Assembly (NCBI GenBank): GCA_002305805.1
Contig: DBQY01000009.1
Span: forward strand, 15,756-79,755
Direction of reading: 5' to 3'
DNA length: 64,000 bases
Origin: Atopobium sp. UBA1382
GTDB taxonomy: Bacteria > Actinomycetota > Coriobacteriia > Coriobacteriales > Atopobiaceae
Shown in pieces: positions 32,760 to 41,659 of this stretch. Each line of letters opens with the position of its first letter. The first letter of the stretch is position 1. A program made the translations under genes and the position numbers. Below the pieces are notes generated by a model. That model searched no databases. It was not told the DNA's origin and saw only the letters and a list, made by a program, of their open reading frames with translations.

Positions 32760-33869
32760 CTATTCGGGTCGCGAGGCGCACCAGGCGGCGGTGTGCTCGG
32801 CGAGCAGCTCGTCGGTCATAACCGCGAGGCGCACGCGCCCGAGCCCGCGGGGCACGGCGAGCATGAAGCGATTGGTGCACAGGAAGCGATTCTCTCGGAT
32901 GCGGTCGGCGAGCGCCGTCGGGTCGACGTCCGCATGCGTCGTGTCGAGGCCGAGCCGCTCGAGGACCTCGTCTACCGCGAGCATGTCGTCGATTGACAGG
33001 GTCTCCTGCGCCACGCCAAGCCGCGCCGCGAACCTCATACCATCGGCGAGCGCCGTCGAGCGGCTCACCTCGGGAGCGAGCGAGAGCAGCGCGTCGGCGA
33101 AGGTAGTGCCAAACTCGAGCGACTGCCGCAGCGCGGCGGAGGTCGCCGAGGAGATCTTGCCGCGGCTCTTGAGCGTGTCCTGCAGCTGAGCGATCAGCGC
33201 GTCCGCGTCGCCGGCGGCAATCGCGTCCGCGGCGTCCCAGAGGCGGCCGAACGAGCGGTCGGAGTCGCACATGGCCGTCTGCACCATGAGCGCGAAGGCG
33301 AGCAGCGCGGACTCGCCCGTCGGGTCCGCGTCGATGAGGTCGAGGTCGATCATCGTGTAGCGCGCCGTCGCGTCCTGCGAGAGCACGCGCTCGCGGCCCG
33401 CGGAGTCGAGGGCGCGCGGCGTGGTGGCGGCGACGACCGCGCTCGGCAGGTCGATCGGCACCTCCGCGAGTCGCGTCCCGCCGCACCAGCCCGCGCACGC
33501 GAACGAGGCGACGGAGAGCGTCTCGAGCCCGCCCACGACGAGCACGATGTCATCACTGGTAACGCGTGCCTCGGCAAGTTGCGTGTTGAGCGCCTCGACC
33601 GCCGCGAGGCTGCAGCCGGCCGGCACGAGCGCGCAGGTACTCACCTTGAACCCCTGGTCGCAAAGGTTGTCGTGGAGCACACGCACCACGTCCTCGGAGA
33701 CGGAGTCCTCGTGGACGAGCGCGCAGGCGTGAGGACGTCCGGCGGCGGACTTCAGCACGCGCGGGAACTCGGACAGGATGCCTGTCCCCACGCGCAGGTC
33801 CATCGAGGTGCCGCGCACGACCACCCACTGGCGCACGGAGCGAAGCGGCTCGTTCTTCTCGTCACTCAA
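32760..33869 (-). CDS. Degenerate 3-dehydroquinate synthase-like (AroB-like) protein
   Basis: The 369-residue protein sits where aroB is expected, right after aroK, and can be laid along AroB by eye. However, the catalytic motifs are gone. The NAD loop GGGVVGD reads VVGGLETLSV; the VPTTLL...VDSSVGGK segment reads VPIDLPSAVVAATTPRALD; the metal-binding GHTFGH reads FGTTFADALL; and HGEAVAxGM reads STALADGM. All Zn ligands and key lysines therefore appear lost, while length and hydrophobic pattern remain. The start is TTG 33869, overlapping the aroK stop as TTGA, with GAGAGGGG upstream. The frame is intact, so it is not a simple pseudogene. It may be a pseudoenzyme partner, or have a new role. 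Confidence 0.65.
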   Translation of the reverse strand: MSDEKNEPLRSVRQWVVVRGTSMDLRVGTGILSEFPRVLKSAAGRPHACALVHEDSVSEDVVRVLHDNLCDQGFKVSTCALVPAGCSLAAVEALNTQLAEARVTSDDIVLVVGGLETLSVASFACAGWCGGTRLAEVPIDLPSAVVAATTPRALDSAGRERVLSQDATARYTMIDLDLIDADPTGESALLAFALMVQTAMCDSDRSFGRLWDAADAIAAGDADALIAQLQDTLKSRGKISSATSAALRQSLEFGTTFADALLSLAPEVSRSTALADGMRFAARLGVAQETLSIDDMLAVDEVLERLGLDTTHADVDPTALADRIRENRFLCTNRFMLAVPRGLGRVRLAVMTDELLAEHTAAWCASRPE

Positions 33870-34411
33870 AGCAGGCCCCTCTCCCAGAGCAGCTGACCCG
33901 ACTCGAGAGCCACCTGCTCGAACGTCTTGTTGCGGATGTCTATGGTGATGTCGGCCGCACGCTCGTAGAGCGGGCGACGGCGCCGGTAGACCTCGGCGGC
34001 ATGCTCGTCCGAGCCGAGGTCGGGCCGAAGCTCGGGCCGTTGGATCTGCCGCAGGGAGTCCTCGAGATCGCCGTCGAGAAACACCACTACGCCCATCTCG
34101 TGCATGAGCTCGCAGTTCACGGGTCGCTCGACGATTCCTCCGCCGCAGCTCACGAGCAGCGACTTGCGGGCGGCGAGCTTCCTCAGCTGCACCGTCTCGG
34201 CGTCGCGGAAACTCTCCTCGCCCTCGGAGGCAAAAATCTGCGCCACCGAGCCGCCGAGCGCACGCTCCACCAGACGGTCGGTGTCGACGTGCGGACGATG
34301 GAAGAGCGAGCCGAGGTTGCGGGCGAGGGTCGACTTGCCGGCGCCGAGAAAGCCCACGAAGAAGAGGTGGTCGCACCCCTCGTGGACGACGTATCTCGGA
34401 TCGTGCGGCAC
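33866..34411 (-). CDS. aroK: Shikimate kinase
   Basis: AroK phosphorylates shikimate. The 181-residue protein has Walker A GFLGAGKSTLARNL, the substrate Asp in HVDTDRLVER, Arg in EESFRDAETVQLRKL, the glycine loop SCGGGIVE and the lid/adenine region RRRPLYERAADITID; all catalytic residues look intact. I start at GTG 34411 (MPHDPRYVV), which has AAGGGAG about ten bases upstream; a GTG six codons earlier is the alternative. TAGAAT at 34454-34449 is a likely -10. The stop overlaps the AroB-like start (TTGA). Confidence 0.93.
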   Translation of the reverse strand: MPHDPRYVVHEGCDHLFFVGFLGAGKSTLARNLGSLFHRPHVDTDRLVERALGGSVAQIFASEGEESFRDAETVQLRKLAARKSLLVSCGGGIVERPVNCELMHEMGVVVFLDGDLEDSLRQIQRPELRPDLGSDEHAAEVYRRRRPLYERAADITIDIRNKTFEQVALESGQLLWERGLL

Positions 34412-34448
34412 AGCCCTCTCCCTTCTCACTGATCTACCGAGAAGAGAT

Positions 34449-34454
34449 TCTACT
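34449..34454 (-). promoter_or_regulatory. Putative -10 (TAGAAT) for aroK operon
   Basis: TAGAAT on the minus strand in the 84-base gap between yqeG and aroK, the only sizeable gap in this run, so aroK-aroB-like-pepP may start here. Confidence 0.5.
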
Positions 34455-34495
34455 CGATACTCCCCCGGGGCGCGTCCCGACGACTACATGGAGTG

Positions 34496-34996
34496 CTACT
34501 CGCCGTCGAAGGTGACGTTGTGGAGGGCAAGACGCTCGAAGACGCGGAAGACGTGCGTGTACCAGAGGTCCTTGCGGGACTGCGGTCGCACGAGGACCGT
34601 CCGCACGCCGGCCAGGTTTCCGGCCACGACGTCGGTGAAGACCTGGTCGCCGATCATGACGGTCTCGCCGGGCATGGACCCCATGAGCCGCATCGCGCGC
34701 ACGAGCGCGAACGGCAGCGGCTTCATGGCGTGGTCAACCACGTCCACGCCCATGTGCTCGGCACTGCCGCGCACCTGGGAGGAATGGAAGTTGTTGGACA
34801 CGAGGCAGAGCTTGAGGCCCGCCTCGCGCGCGCGGCCGAGCCATGCCATGACCTCGGCAGGCGGCTCGGCGGCGTCGCGCGGGACGCAGGTGTTGTCACG
34901 GTCGAGCAGCACGAGGCGAACGCCGTCCGCAACCAGCTCGTCGACATCGAGCAGCGGCAGGCTCGCCACGTAGCGGGTGGCACGAAACAGTCCCAT
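34496..34996 (-). CDS. YqeG-family HAD-IIIA phosphatase
   Basis: The 166-residue protein is a short HAD hydrolase with motif I LLDRDNTCVP (DxDxT), motif II LVSNNFHS, Lys in HAMKPLPFAL and motif IV VMIGDQVFTDVVAGNLAG. This pattern belongs to the YqeG group, whose members are often next to aro or ribosome-assembly genes; physiological substrate unknown. It starts eight bases after mltG and probably ends the alaS-ruvX-mltG-yqeG operon. Confidence 0.9.
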   Translation of the reverse strand: MGLFRATRYVASLPLLDVDELVADGVRLVLLDRDNTCVPRDAAEPPAEVMAWLGRAREAGLKLCLVSNNFHSSQVRGSAEHMGVDVVDHAMKPLPFALVRAMRLMGSMPGETVMIGDQVFTDVVAGNLAGVRTVLVRPQSRKDLWYTHVFRVFERLALHNVTFDGE

Positions 34997-35004
34997 CGAG
35001 CCTC

Positions 35005-36267
35005 CTACGAGTACGCCTGCATGTGCTGGTCGTACGTCTCGGAGAACTGCTCGGTGTCCTGCGTGATGAAGAAGTAGTAGAAGTTGGTGTCCGCAGGCTC
35101 ACAGGCCGCCTCGATGGAGGCAAGGCTCGGCGAGCAGACCGGCGTCGGCGTGAGACCGGCGTAGAGGTTGGTGTTGTACGGGTCGTCGAGGGTGTTGATC
35201 TCCTCGGCCGTGGCGGCGCGACCGAGCGAGTAGGTCAGCGTCGCGTCGCTCTGCAGGCGCATGCCGTCGCGCAGGCGGTTGTAGAAGACCGATGCGACCT
35301 TCGGTCGCTGCTCGTCGGTCACGGCCTCGCGCTCCACGATCGACGCCATCGTGAGGACGTCGTTCTCGTCAAGGTCGATCCCGTAGCGCTCGGAGAGCGA
35401 CGCGGCGGCGGCGGCGAGGTCGATCGAGCTGGTCTCGGCCTGGTACTGATCGAGCATCGCGCGAATCACGGTGTCAGCCGTCACGCTCTCGGAACCGGAG
35501 AAGTCGTAGGTCTTGGGGAAGAGGTAGCCCTCGAGCGAGTCCTCGTGCGCAGCGGCGAGGAAGGGGTAGTCGGCGACGTAGTTCGACGCCTTCGCCTGGG
35601 CCAGGAAGTCGTCGGCGGAGACGCCGAGGGAGTCCTGCACGGTGGCGGCGATCTGGCTCGAGGTGTAGCCCTCGGGGATGGTGAGCTGCGCCGTCGAGGC
35701 GTTGGGGCCCGCAGTCAGCAGCTTGATGATCGAGGTGTCGTCGCTCCCGGCGACGATGCGATACGAGCCGCTCTTGAGCATGGACTCGGCCTCGGTGCGG
35801 CGGACCTCGGCGAGGAAGTCGCTCTGGTCGGAGATGAGGCCGTTCTCGGCCAGTATCTGGGCGATGACGCCGGCGCCGGAACCGTCGGGGATGGTGATGG
35901 TCACCTCGGTGCCCTCCGGCGCGAGCTGGGTCTGGGTCTCCTCCTGCGTGGGAACGAGGCGGGGAACAACGACGAAGGCTACGACGCAGGCAATGGCGAT
36001 GGTCAGCACCACGGCAATCGCAGCAAGGGGGATGCCGCGCTTCCCCGAACCGCCGCGCGGGTCGCGATGGCGATGCGTGACGGCACGCTGGGTCGCCGCG
36101 GCGGTACGGCTGGAGACGCGCCCGCTCGAGAGCGCGGGGCGCGGGGTGCTGGCGCTTGCCATGGGTGCGGCGGCGCGCTGGGTACGGGGGGCGGCGGCGC
36201 GGGGTGCGGCGCCGTTCGAGAAGTGCGAGCCCCCGTGCCTGGGGGTGCTGCCGTTGGAAGTGGCCAT
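35005..36267 (-). CDS. mltG: Endolytic murein transglycosylase MltG
   Basis: MltG cleaves nascent glycan strands at the membrane and so sets their length. The 420-residue protein has a disordered Ser/Ala/Arg-rich cytoplasmic N-terminus (1-75), one membrane helix (about 79-101), a LysM-like part (TIPDGSGAGVIAQILAENGL) and the YceG domain: LTIPEGYTSSQI, LEGYLFPKTYDF, catalytic Glu in MASIVEREA, VASVFYNRLRDGMRLQSDAT and GLTPTPVCSPSLASIEAA. It lies nine bases after ruvX. Confidence 0.95.
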   Translation of the reverse strand: MATSNGSTPRHGGSHFSNGAAPRAAAPRTQRAAAPMASASTPRPALSSGRVSSRTAAATQRAVTHRHRDPRGGSGKRGIPLAAIAVVLTIAIACVVAFVVVPRLVPTQEETQTQLAPEGTEVTITIPDGSGAGVIAQILAENGLISDQSDFLAEVRRTEAESMLKSGSYRIVAGSDDTSIIKLLTAGPNASTAQLTIPEGYTSSQIAATVQDSLGVSADDFLAQAKASNYVADYPFLAAAHEDSLEGYLFPKTYDFSGSESVTADTVIRAMLDQYQAETSSIDLAAAAASLSERYGIDLDENDVLTMASIVEREAVTDEQRPKVASVFYNRLRDGMRLQSDATLTYSLGRAATAEEINTLDDPYNTNLYAGLTPTPVCSPSLASIEAACEPADTNFYYFFITQDTEQFSETYDQHMQAYS

Positions 36268-36276
36268 CTTGCCCTT

Positions 36277-36690
36277 TCAGATCTGTCTGGCGTCCAGCCA
36301 GGACTGCAGGAACAGCCCGGCCGCTACCGAGTCGACCTTGCCACGCATGGCGCGCTCGGAGAGGCCCTGTTCTTTCAGGATACGCTTAGCCTCGGCGGAC
36401 GAGAGGCGCTCGTCCTCAAACTCCAAGGGAAGTCCGCAGGAGCGCGCGATCTTCTCGGCCTGGGCCCGGATGCGCTCGGCCTGCGGTCCCTCCTCCCCCG
36501 CCAGGGTGCGGGGCAGCCCGCAGACGAGGAGCTCGGGCTCCCAGTCCTCGAGCACCCTGCGGAAGGTGACCGCGTGCGCAAGCACCTCCTGCGCGGGGAG
36601 CACGGTGACCGGCGAGGCCACGCGCCCGGCCGGGTCGCTCACGGCGATGCCGACGCGGACCTCGCCGATGTCGAGCGCGAGAACCCTCAC
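36277..36690 (-). CDS. ruvX: Putative pre-16S rRNA nuclease / Holliday-junction resolvase-like YqgF
   Basis: The 137-residue protein has the RNase H-like YqgF core: LALDIGEVRVGIAVSDPAGR (3-22), VCGLPRTLAGEEGPQAERIR in the middle and EDERLSSAEAKRIL with the later Asp in GKVDSVAAGLFLQSWLD. Family members process the 5' end of 16S rRNA and were once thought to be resolvases. The start is GTG 36690, five bases after the alaS stop; alaS-ruvX-mltG is a very common order. Confidence 0.92.
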   Translation of the reverse strand: MRVLALDIGEVRVGIAVSDPAGRVASPVTVLPAQEVLAHAVTFRRVLEDWEPELLVCGLPRTLAGEEGPQAERIRAQAEKIARSCGLPLEFEDERLSSAEAKRILKEQGLSERAMRGKVDSVAAGLFLQSWLDARQI

Positions 36691-36695
36691 CGCAG

Positions 36696-39359
36696 CTAGA
36701 TCCCGAGCGCGGCGCGAGCGGCGTCGAGCGCGGCATCGATGCCGGAGGCGTCGGAGCCGCCGGCCTGCGCCATGTTGGGGCGCCCGCCACCGCGACCGCC
36801 CACGAGGCCGGCGATGTCCTTGATGATGGAGCCCGCGGCAAAGCCCGCGGAGACGGCGCCGTCCGTGCCGCCGGCGAGAAGGGCGACCTTGCCGTCCGGC
36901 GTGGCGGAGGCGAGCACGCAGGCCACGGCCTCGCCGTTCGCGGCGTCGCGGATGCCGTCCCAGGCGGAGCGCATCTCCTTGCCGGAGAGGCCGTCGATGC
37001 GGGCGACCACGGCCTTGTAACCGTCGAGCTGGACCGCGCCCTTGTAGGCGTCGGCCACCTTCGTGGCACCGGCACCGGTCGTGGCGGCCTCGAGGGCCTT
37101 GCGGGTCTCGCGCAGCTCGTGCTCGAGCGCGGCGACGCGCTCGGCAACGGCGTCCGGGCGGCACTTGAGCTCGTGGGCGACCTCGTCGAGGGCGAGCAGG
37201 CGCTCGTCCACGTACTCGATGGCGCCCATCGAGGTCACGGCCTCGATGCGGCGGGCGTTGGAGCCCACGGAGCCCTCGGAGACGATCTTGAAGAGGCCGA
37301 GGTCGGCGGTGTTGCGCGCGTGCGTGCCGCCGCAGAGCTCGCGCGAGAAGGGAGCGTCGGTGTCGCCGGTGGAAACCACGCGCACGACGTCGCCGTACTT
37401 CTCGCCAAAGAGGGCGACGGCGCCGGAGGCCTTGGCCTCCTCGATGCCCATGACGCGGGTGACGATGGGCTCGGCGGCAAAGATCTGGGCGTTGACCATG
37501 CCCTCGATGCGAGCGAGCTCGTCGGCAGACACGGCCTCGAAGTGGGTGAAGTCGAAGCGCAGACGGTCGGGGGCCACAAGCGAACCGGCCTGGCTCACGT
37601 GGTCGCCCAGGACCTGCTTGAGCGCGGCGTCGAGCAGGTGCGTAGCGGTGTGGTTGCGGCGGATGAGCTCGCGGCGGCCGGCGTCGATCGCGGCGGTCAC
37701 CTCGTCGCCCACGGCGAGCGAGCCCTCCTCCACGACGGCGACGTGCGCGTAGAGGCTGCCCTTGACCTTGGTGTCGCTCACGCGCAGGCGCGCGCCGGAG
37801 GCCGTGGTGATGGCGCCGGTGTCACCCACCTGGCCGCCCATCTCGGCGTAGAACGGGGTGACGTCGAGAACCACCTCGACGGTCTGCCTCGCCTCGGCAC
37901 GCTCGGCCTCGGCGCCGTCCGCGACGATGGCGAGCACGTGCGCGGCGGCCTCGTTCTGGTCGTAGCCCACAAACTCCGTGGCAGCCAGGCGATCGGAGAG
38001 CGCGGTCCACACGTCGTTGAAGGTGCCCCAGGCATCGCGGTTGGCACTCGCACGGGCGCGCTCGCGCTGCTCGGTCATGCAGGCGTCGAAGGCGTCCATG
38101 TCGACGGAGCGGCCGGCGGCCTCGCAGATCTCGCGCGTGAGGTCGATCGGGAAGCCGTAGGTGTCGTGCAGCTTGAAGGCCACGTCGCCGGGGAGCGCCG
38201 CGCCCTCGTCGAGCTTCTCGAGCTCCTGCGCGAGGCTCTCCTCGCCGGCGTCGAGCGTGGCGCCGAAGCGCTCCTCCTCGGCGCGGACGATGCCGTCGAT
38301 GAGCGAGCGGCTCTCCACGATCGCCGGGTAGTTCTCGCCCATGAGCTCGCAGATCTTCTCGACGTAGGAGCCGAGGAACTCACCCTCGATGCCCATGAGG
38401 CGGCCGTGGTAGACCGCGCGGCGCAGCAGGCGGCGCAGCACGTAGCCGCGGCCCTCGTTGCCCGGCAGGATGCCGTCGCCGATCATGAACGTGACGGCGC
38501 GGGCGTGGTCGGCCACGATGCGGAGGCTGCGGTCGCGCGCGGCGTCGGTGCCGTAGGTGTGACCGGAGAGGCGCTCGCCGACGCCGATCAGGCCCTGCAG
38601 CAGGTCTCCGTCGTAGTTGGTGCCCTTGTGCTGCATGATGGCCGCGATGCGCTCGAGGCCCATGCCGGTGTCGATGTTGCGGTGCGGCAGCTCCGGCAGC
38701 GAGCCGTCCTCCTGGCGGTCGTACTGCGTGAAGACGAGGTTCCAGAACTCGAGGAAGCGGTCGCAGTCGTCGCAGCCGGGACCGCAGTGCTCGCCGCCGC
38801 AGCCGAACTCCTCACCCTGGTCAAAGTAGATCTCGGAGCAGGGCCCGCAGGGACCGGTGGGGCCGGCGGCCCAGAAGTTGTCGTCCGCGCCGAGGCGGGA
38901 GATGTGGTCGTAGGGAACGCCCTGCTTGTGCCAGAGCTCGATGGCCTCGTCGTCGTCCTCGAAGACGGTCATGTAGAGGCGCTCGGGCGGAAGGCCCAGG
39001 TGGTCGGGGTTGGTGATGAAGTCATACGCCCACTCGATCGCGTTCTCCTTGGTGTAGCCGCCAAAGGAGAAGTTGCCGAGCATCTCAAAGAAGGAGAGGT
39101 GCGTGGCGTCGCCGATGTTGTCGATGTCGTTGGTGCGCAGGCACTTCTGGCAGGAGCAGGCACCGATCTCGGGCATGGTGCGCTTGCCCTGGTAGTACTC
39201 CTTGAACTGGTTCATGCCCGCGTTGGTGAGCAGCAGCGACGGGTCGTCCGGCACGAGCGACGAGGACGGGTACAGCTTGCAGCCCTTCGCCTCGAAGAAG
39301 CGCAGGAAGTCCTCGCGGATCTCGGCGGTGGTCATGGTCTTGTAGTCGGCGGTGCTCAT
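36696..39359 (-). CDS. alaS: Alanyl-tRNA synthetase
   Basis: AlaRS charges tRNA-Ala and edits mischarged Ser/Gly. The 887-residue protein has the class II catalytic core (FFEAKGCKLYPSSSLVPDDP, LLTNAGMNQFKEYY, FFEMLGNFSFGGY, WNLVFTQYDRQEDGSL, NIDTGMGLERI), the editing domain with HTATHLLDAAL and CGGTHARNTADLGLF, and a C-Ala domain. It also carries a cysteine cluster, CGGEHCGPGCDDC, around residues 190-204. Length is normal. A TATACT -10 precedes it. It heads the alaS-ruvX-mltG-yqeG run. Confidence 0.98.
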   Translation of the reverse strand: MSTADYKTMTTAEIREDFLRFFEAKGCKLYPSSSLVPDDPSLLLTNAGMNQFKEYYQGKRTMPEIGACSCQKCLRTNDIDNIGDATHLSFFEMLGNFSFGGYTKENAIEWAYDFITNPDHLGLPPERLYMTVFEDDDEAIELWHKQGVPYDHISRLGADDNFWAAGPTGPCGPCSEIYFDQGEEFGCGGEHCGPGCDDCDRFLEFWNLVFTQYDRQEDGSLPELPHRNIDTGMGLERIAAIMQHKGTNYDGDLLQGLIGVGERLSGHTYGTDAARDRSLRIVADHARAVTFMIGDGILPGNEGRGYVLRRLLRRAVYHGRLMGIEGEFLGSYVEKICELMGENYPAIVESRSLIDGIVRAEEERFGATLDAGEESLAQELEKLDEGAALPGDVAFKLHDTYGFPIDLTREICEAAGRSVDMDAFDACMTEQRERARASANRDAWGTFNDVWTALSDRLAATEFVGYDQNEAAAHVLAIVADGAEAERAEARQTVEVVLDVTPFYAEMGGQVGDTGAITTASGARLRVSDTKVKGSLYAHVAVVEEGSLAVGDEVTAAIDAGRRELIRRNHTATHLLDAALKQVLGDHVSQAGSLVAPDRLRFDFTHFEAVSADELARIEGMVNAQIFAAEPIVTRVMGIEEAKASGAVALFGEKYGDVVRVVSTGDTDAPFSRELCGGTHARNTADLGLFKIVSEGSVGSNARRIEAVTSMGAIEYVDERLLALDEVAHELKCRPDAVAERVAALEHELRETRKALEAATTGAGATKVADAYKGAVQLDGYKAVVARIDGLSGKEMRSAWDGIRDAANGEAVACVLASATPDGKVALLAGGTDGAVSAGFAAGSIIKDIAGLVGGRGGGRPNMAQAGGSDASGIDAALDAARAALGI

Positions 39360-39405
39360 GTGTCTCCCTCAGTCGGGTGGTTCTTCTCGCGTAATCAACC
39401 GTCCT

Positions 39406-39411
39406 AGTATA
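39406..39411 (-). promoter_or_regulatory. Putative -10 (TATACT) for alaS
   Basis: TATACT on the minus strand about 45 bases before the alaS ATG. No T-box stem or specifier was recognisable in this short leader. Confidence 0.5.
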
Positions 39412-39489
39412 GCGCGAGCTGCGACGGCGCGCTCTGACGCGCGCACGCGGCGACGCGGAACGACCACAAGCCCCGACCACAGGTACGGG

Positions 39490-40800
39490 TTACGCGCCCT
39501 GCTTGTCGGACTCGGGCTTGTCGGGCTTCTCGCCAGCGTCCTTGTCGCCGAGCAGGTCGTCGTAGTCGTGCAGGCGCGCGAGGCCGGCGAGCAGGCGGGA
39601 GCGGGCGATGAAGGTGTCGTCGTCGAGCGCGTCGAAGGTTGCGAGCGGCTTGCCGGCGGCGTCGGAGTACGCGGTGCCGCCGAAGAAGGCGCCGCCGGGC
39701 GAGACGAGCTGACGGCCGGTGCGGCTCTCGAAGTAGTAGACGAAGAGCCCCTTGATGGCGGCCGTGAGCGGCACGGCCAGGACCATGCCCACGGCACCGC
39801 CAATCGCGCCGCCCGCGACGATGCCCACCAGCGAGAGCGCCGGGTGGATCTTGACGGCCGACTGCATGACCAGCGGGGACAGCACGTTGTCGGTCACGTT
39901 CTGTGCCACTATCGTGATCACGAGCGTCCAGAACGCGCACAGCGGGCTCACGAAGAGGCCGAGAAGGACCGCGGAGACCGAGGAGAGCATCGGGCCCACC
40001 ACGGGGATGAAGTGTAGGACGAACGTGGCGATGCCGAGCAGGCCGGCGTAGGGGTGCCCGATGAGCCAGAGCCCCGCGGCGACCATGAGGCCGTTGGCCA
40101 GCGACGTGATGAGCGTGCCGCGCATGTAGCCGCCGACGGAGCGCGAGAGCACGGCGAGGCTGAGCACCAGCTCGTCGTCGTACTCGGGTCCGGCGATCAC
40201 GGCGAACTCGCGCATGATCCTGGGGTAGTCGAGCGCGAACCAGTACGCGAGGATCAGTGACAGGAAGACGGTCACGAGGTGGCCGGCGATGTCGGTGATG
40301 CTCGTGACGAGACCCGTGGAGAGCTGGCGCGCGAGGTCGGAGGCGAGGCCCGTGCCCGTGTCGACGAGCACGTTCACGAACGAGTTGACGGCCTGCTGCA
40401 CGTTGCCGCTGCTCGAGGAGCCGAAGGTATCCCAGAACGTCTCGAGCGCGGCCTGCGCCTGCGTGAAATAGGAGGGGACGCTGCGGAGCAGCGCGATGAG
40501 CTCGCGCAGGAACGGACCCATGAACAGGGCAACCACCGCCGCGATCGCCGCGACGACCAGCACGAGCGCGAGGAGCGCGGCGATTCCGCGCGGGACCCTG
40601 CGGTCCTCCAGCCGGTTGGTGATCGGGCTGCAGACGTAGCCCACGATCGTGCCCACGAGCAGCAGCTCGACGGCCTGGCCCACGATGGAGAGCCCGCGCA
40701 CGGCGAGCATGAAGACCAGGGCGGCGCCCACGATCGTCCAGGCGACGACCGCGCGCAGGCGCCACTTCTCGTAGCGCGCCGAACGGGTTTTGGTTGCCAT
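39490..40800 (-). CDS. AI-2E family transporter (PF01594)
   Basis: The 436-residue protein has the eight-helix layout of this family: two helices at about 15-55 and another pair at 70-100, a long amphipathic region (about 105-165), then helices near 170, 215, 250, 275 and 310. The hallmark LHFIPVVGPMLSSVSAVLLG and the C-terminal GGAIGGAVGMVLAVPLTAAI are present. Family members have been linked to AI-2 export or Na+/H+ antiport; substrate is open. A hydrophilic acidic/Lys tail ends the protein. ATG 40800 has GGAAGGAG. It follows the sigma factor by 37 bases, so it may be part of the stress operon. Confidence 0.9.
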   Translation of the reverse strand: MATKTRSARYEKWRLRAVVAWTIVGAALVFMLAVRGLSIVGQAVELLLVGTIVGYVCSPITNRLEDRRVPRGIAALLALVLVVAAIAAVVALFMGPFLRELIALLRSVPSYFTQAQAALETFWDTFGSSSSGNVQQAVNSFVNVLVDTGTGLASDLARQLSTGLVTSITDIAGHLVTVFLSLILAYWFALDYPRIMREFAVIAGPEYDDELVLSLAVLSRSVGGYMRGTLITSLANGLMVAAGLWLIGHPYAGLLGIATFVLHFIPVVGPMLSSVSAVLLGLFVSPLCAFWTLVITIVAQNVTDNVLSPLVMQSAVKIHPALSLVGIVAGGAIGGAVGMVLAVPLTAAIKGLFVYYFESRTGRQLVSPGGAFFGGTAYSDAAGKPLATFDALDDDTFIARSRLLAGLARLHDYDDLLGDKDAGEKPDKPESDKQGA

Positions 40801-40837
40801 CCAACTCCTTCCAGGGCCTGGCGGGGACGCCTTGGGG

Positions 40838-41659
40838 CTATGCCAGGCCTTCGGGACCGATCTTGTCCTGGATGCGTCGGAGCGTGCGGCGCAGCAGGCG
40901 GGACACCTGGACCTGCGAGACGCCCAGGCGCTCGGCGATTTCCACCTGCGTGAGCCCGTCCGCGAAGCGCATGCGGATGACGTCGCGCTCGCGCGGGGAG
41001 AAGTCGGCGATGGCCTCCTCGAGCACGATGCGGTCGTCCGACGAGGCGAGGTCGGCGTCCTCGGTGGCGTAGTGGTCGATGACCGAGGGGGCCTCGTCGT
41101 CATCGGAGGAGCCGCCGCCCTCGAGCGGGACCGAGCTGTAGGCGCTCGAGGACTCCATCGCCTCGAGGACCTCGTCGACCGAGACGCCCAGGCTCTCGGC
41201 GATCTCGGCGACCGACGGGCTGCGCTGCAGCTGGTTGGTGAGGTCGTCGGTCGCCTGGTTGACCTTCGCGGAGAGCTCCTGCAGGCGGCGCGGCACGCGC
41301 ACCGACCAGCCCTTGTCGCGGAAGTGCCGCTTGATCTCGCCCATGATCGTGGGCGTGGCGTAGGTGGTGAACTCAAGGCCGCGGTCCGGGTCGAAGCGGT
41401 CGATGGCCTTGATCAGGCCGATCGTGCCCACCTGGATGAGGTCGTCGAGGGACTCCCCGCGGTTCTTGAACTTGGAGGCGAGGAAGCGCACCAGGTTGAG
41501 GTGGCTCATGATGAGCTGGTCGCGCGCCTCGGTGTCGCCCTCGCCCTTGTAGCGCCGGAAGAGTTCGCGCGTGCGGTCCTTGTCCCAGGCGACTCGCCCC
41601 TTCGACGTGCGGCGTGCGGCCCGGGGCACGTCCTGCCCGACGCGCGCCCTACTCGTCAT
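40838..41659 (-). CDS. RNA polymerase sigma factor, SigB/SigF type (group 3)
   Basis: The 273-residue protein has region 2 (IMSHLNLVRFLASKFKNRGE, DLIQVGTIGLIKAIDRFDPD, FTTYATPTIMGEIKRHFRDK), region 3 (VRVPRRLQELSAKVNQATDD) and region 4 with its helix-turn-helix (LTQVEIAERLGVSQVQVSRL). This architecture belongs to stress/sporulation sigma factors. The start ATG 41659 lies inside the anti-sigma gene (11-base overlap), the usual coupling of such pairs. An acidic insert (GGGSSDDDEAPSVIDH) between regions 3 and 4 is longer than usual. It probably directs a general stress regulon. Confidence 0.93.
   Translation of the reverse strand: MTSRARVGQDVPRAARRTSKGRVAWDKDRTRELFRRYKGEGDTEARDQLIMSHLNLVRFLASKFKNRGESLDDLIQVGTIGLIKAIDRFDPDRGLEFTTYATPTIMGEIKRHFRDKGWSVRVPRRLQELSAKVNQATDDLTNQLQRSPSVAEIAESLGVSVDEVLEAMESSSAYSSVPLEGGGSSDDDEAPSVIDHYATEDADLASSDDRIVLEEAIADFSPRERDVIRMRFADGLTQVEIAERLGVSQVQVSRLLRRTLRRIQDKIGPEGLA

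Noticed and set aside
39360-39489. T-box riboswitch before alaS
   Set aside because: The leader is only about 40 bases after the probable -10, with no T-box core sequence or specifier stem.
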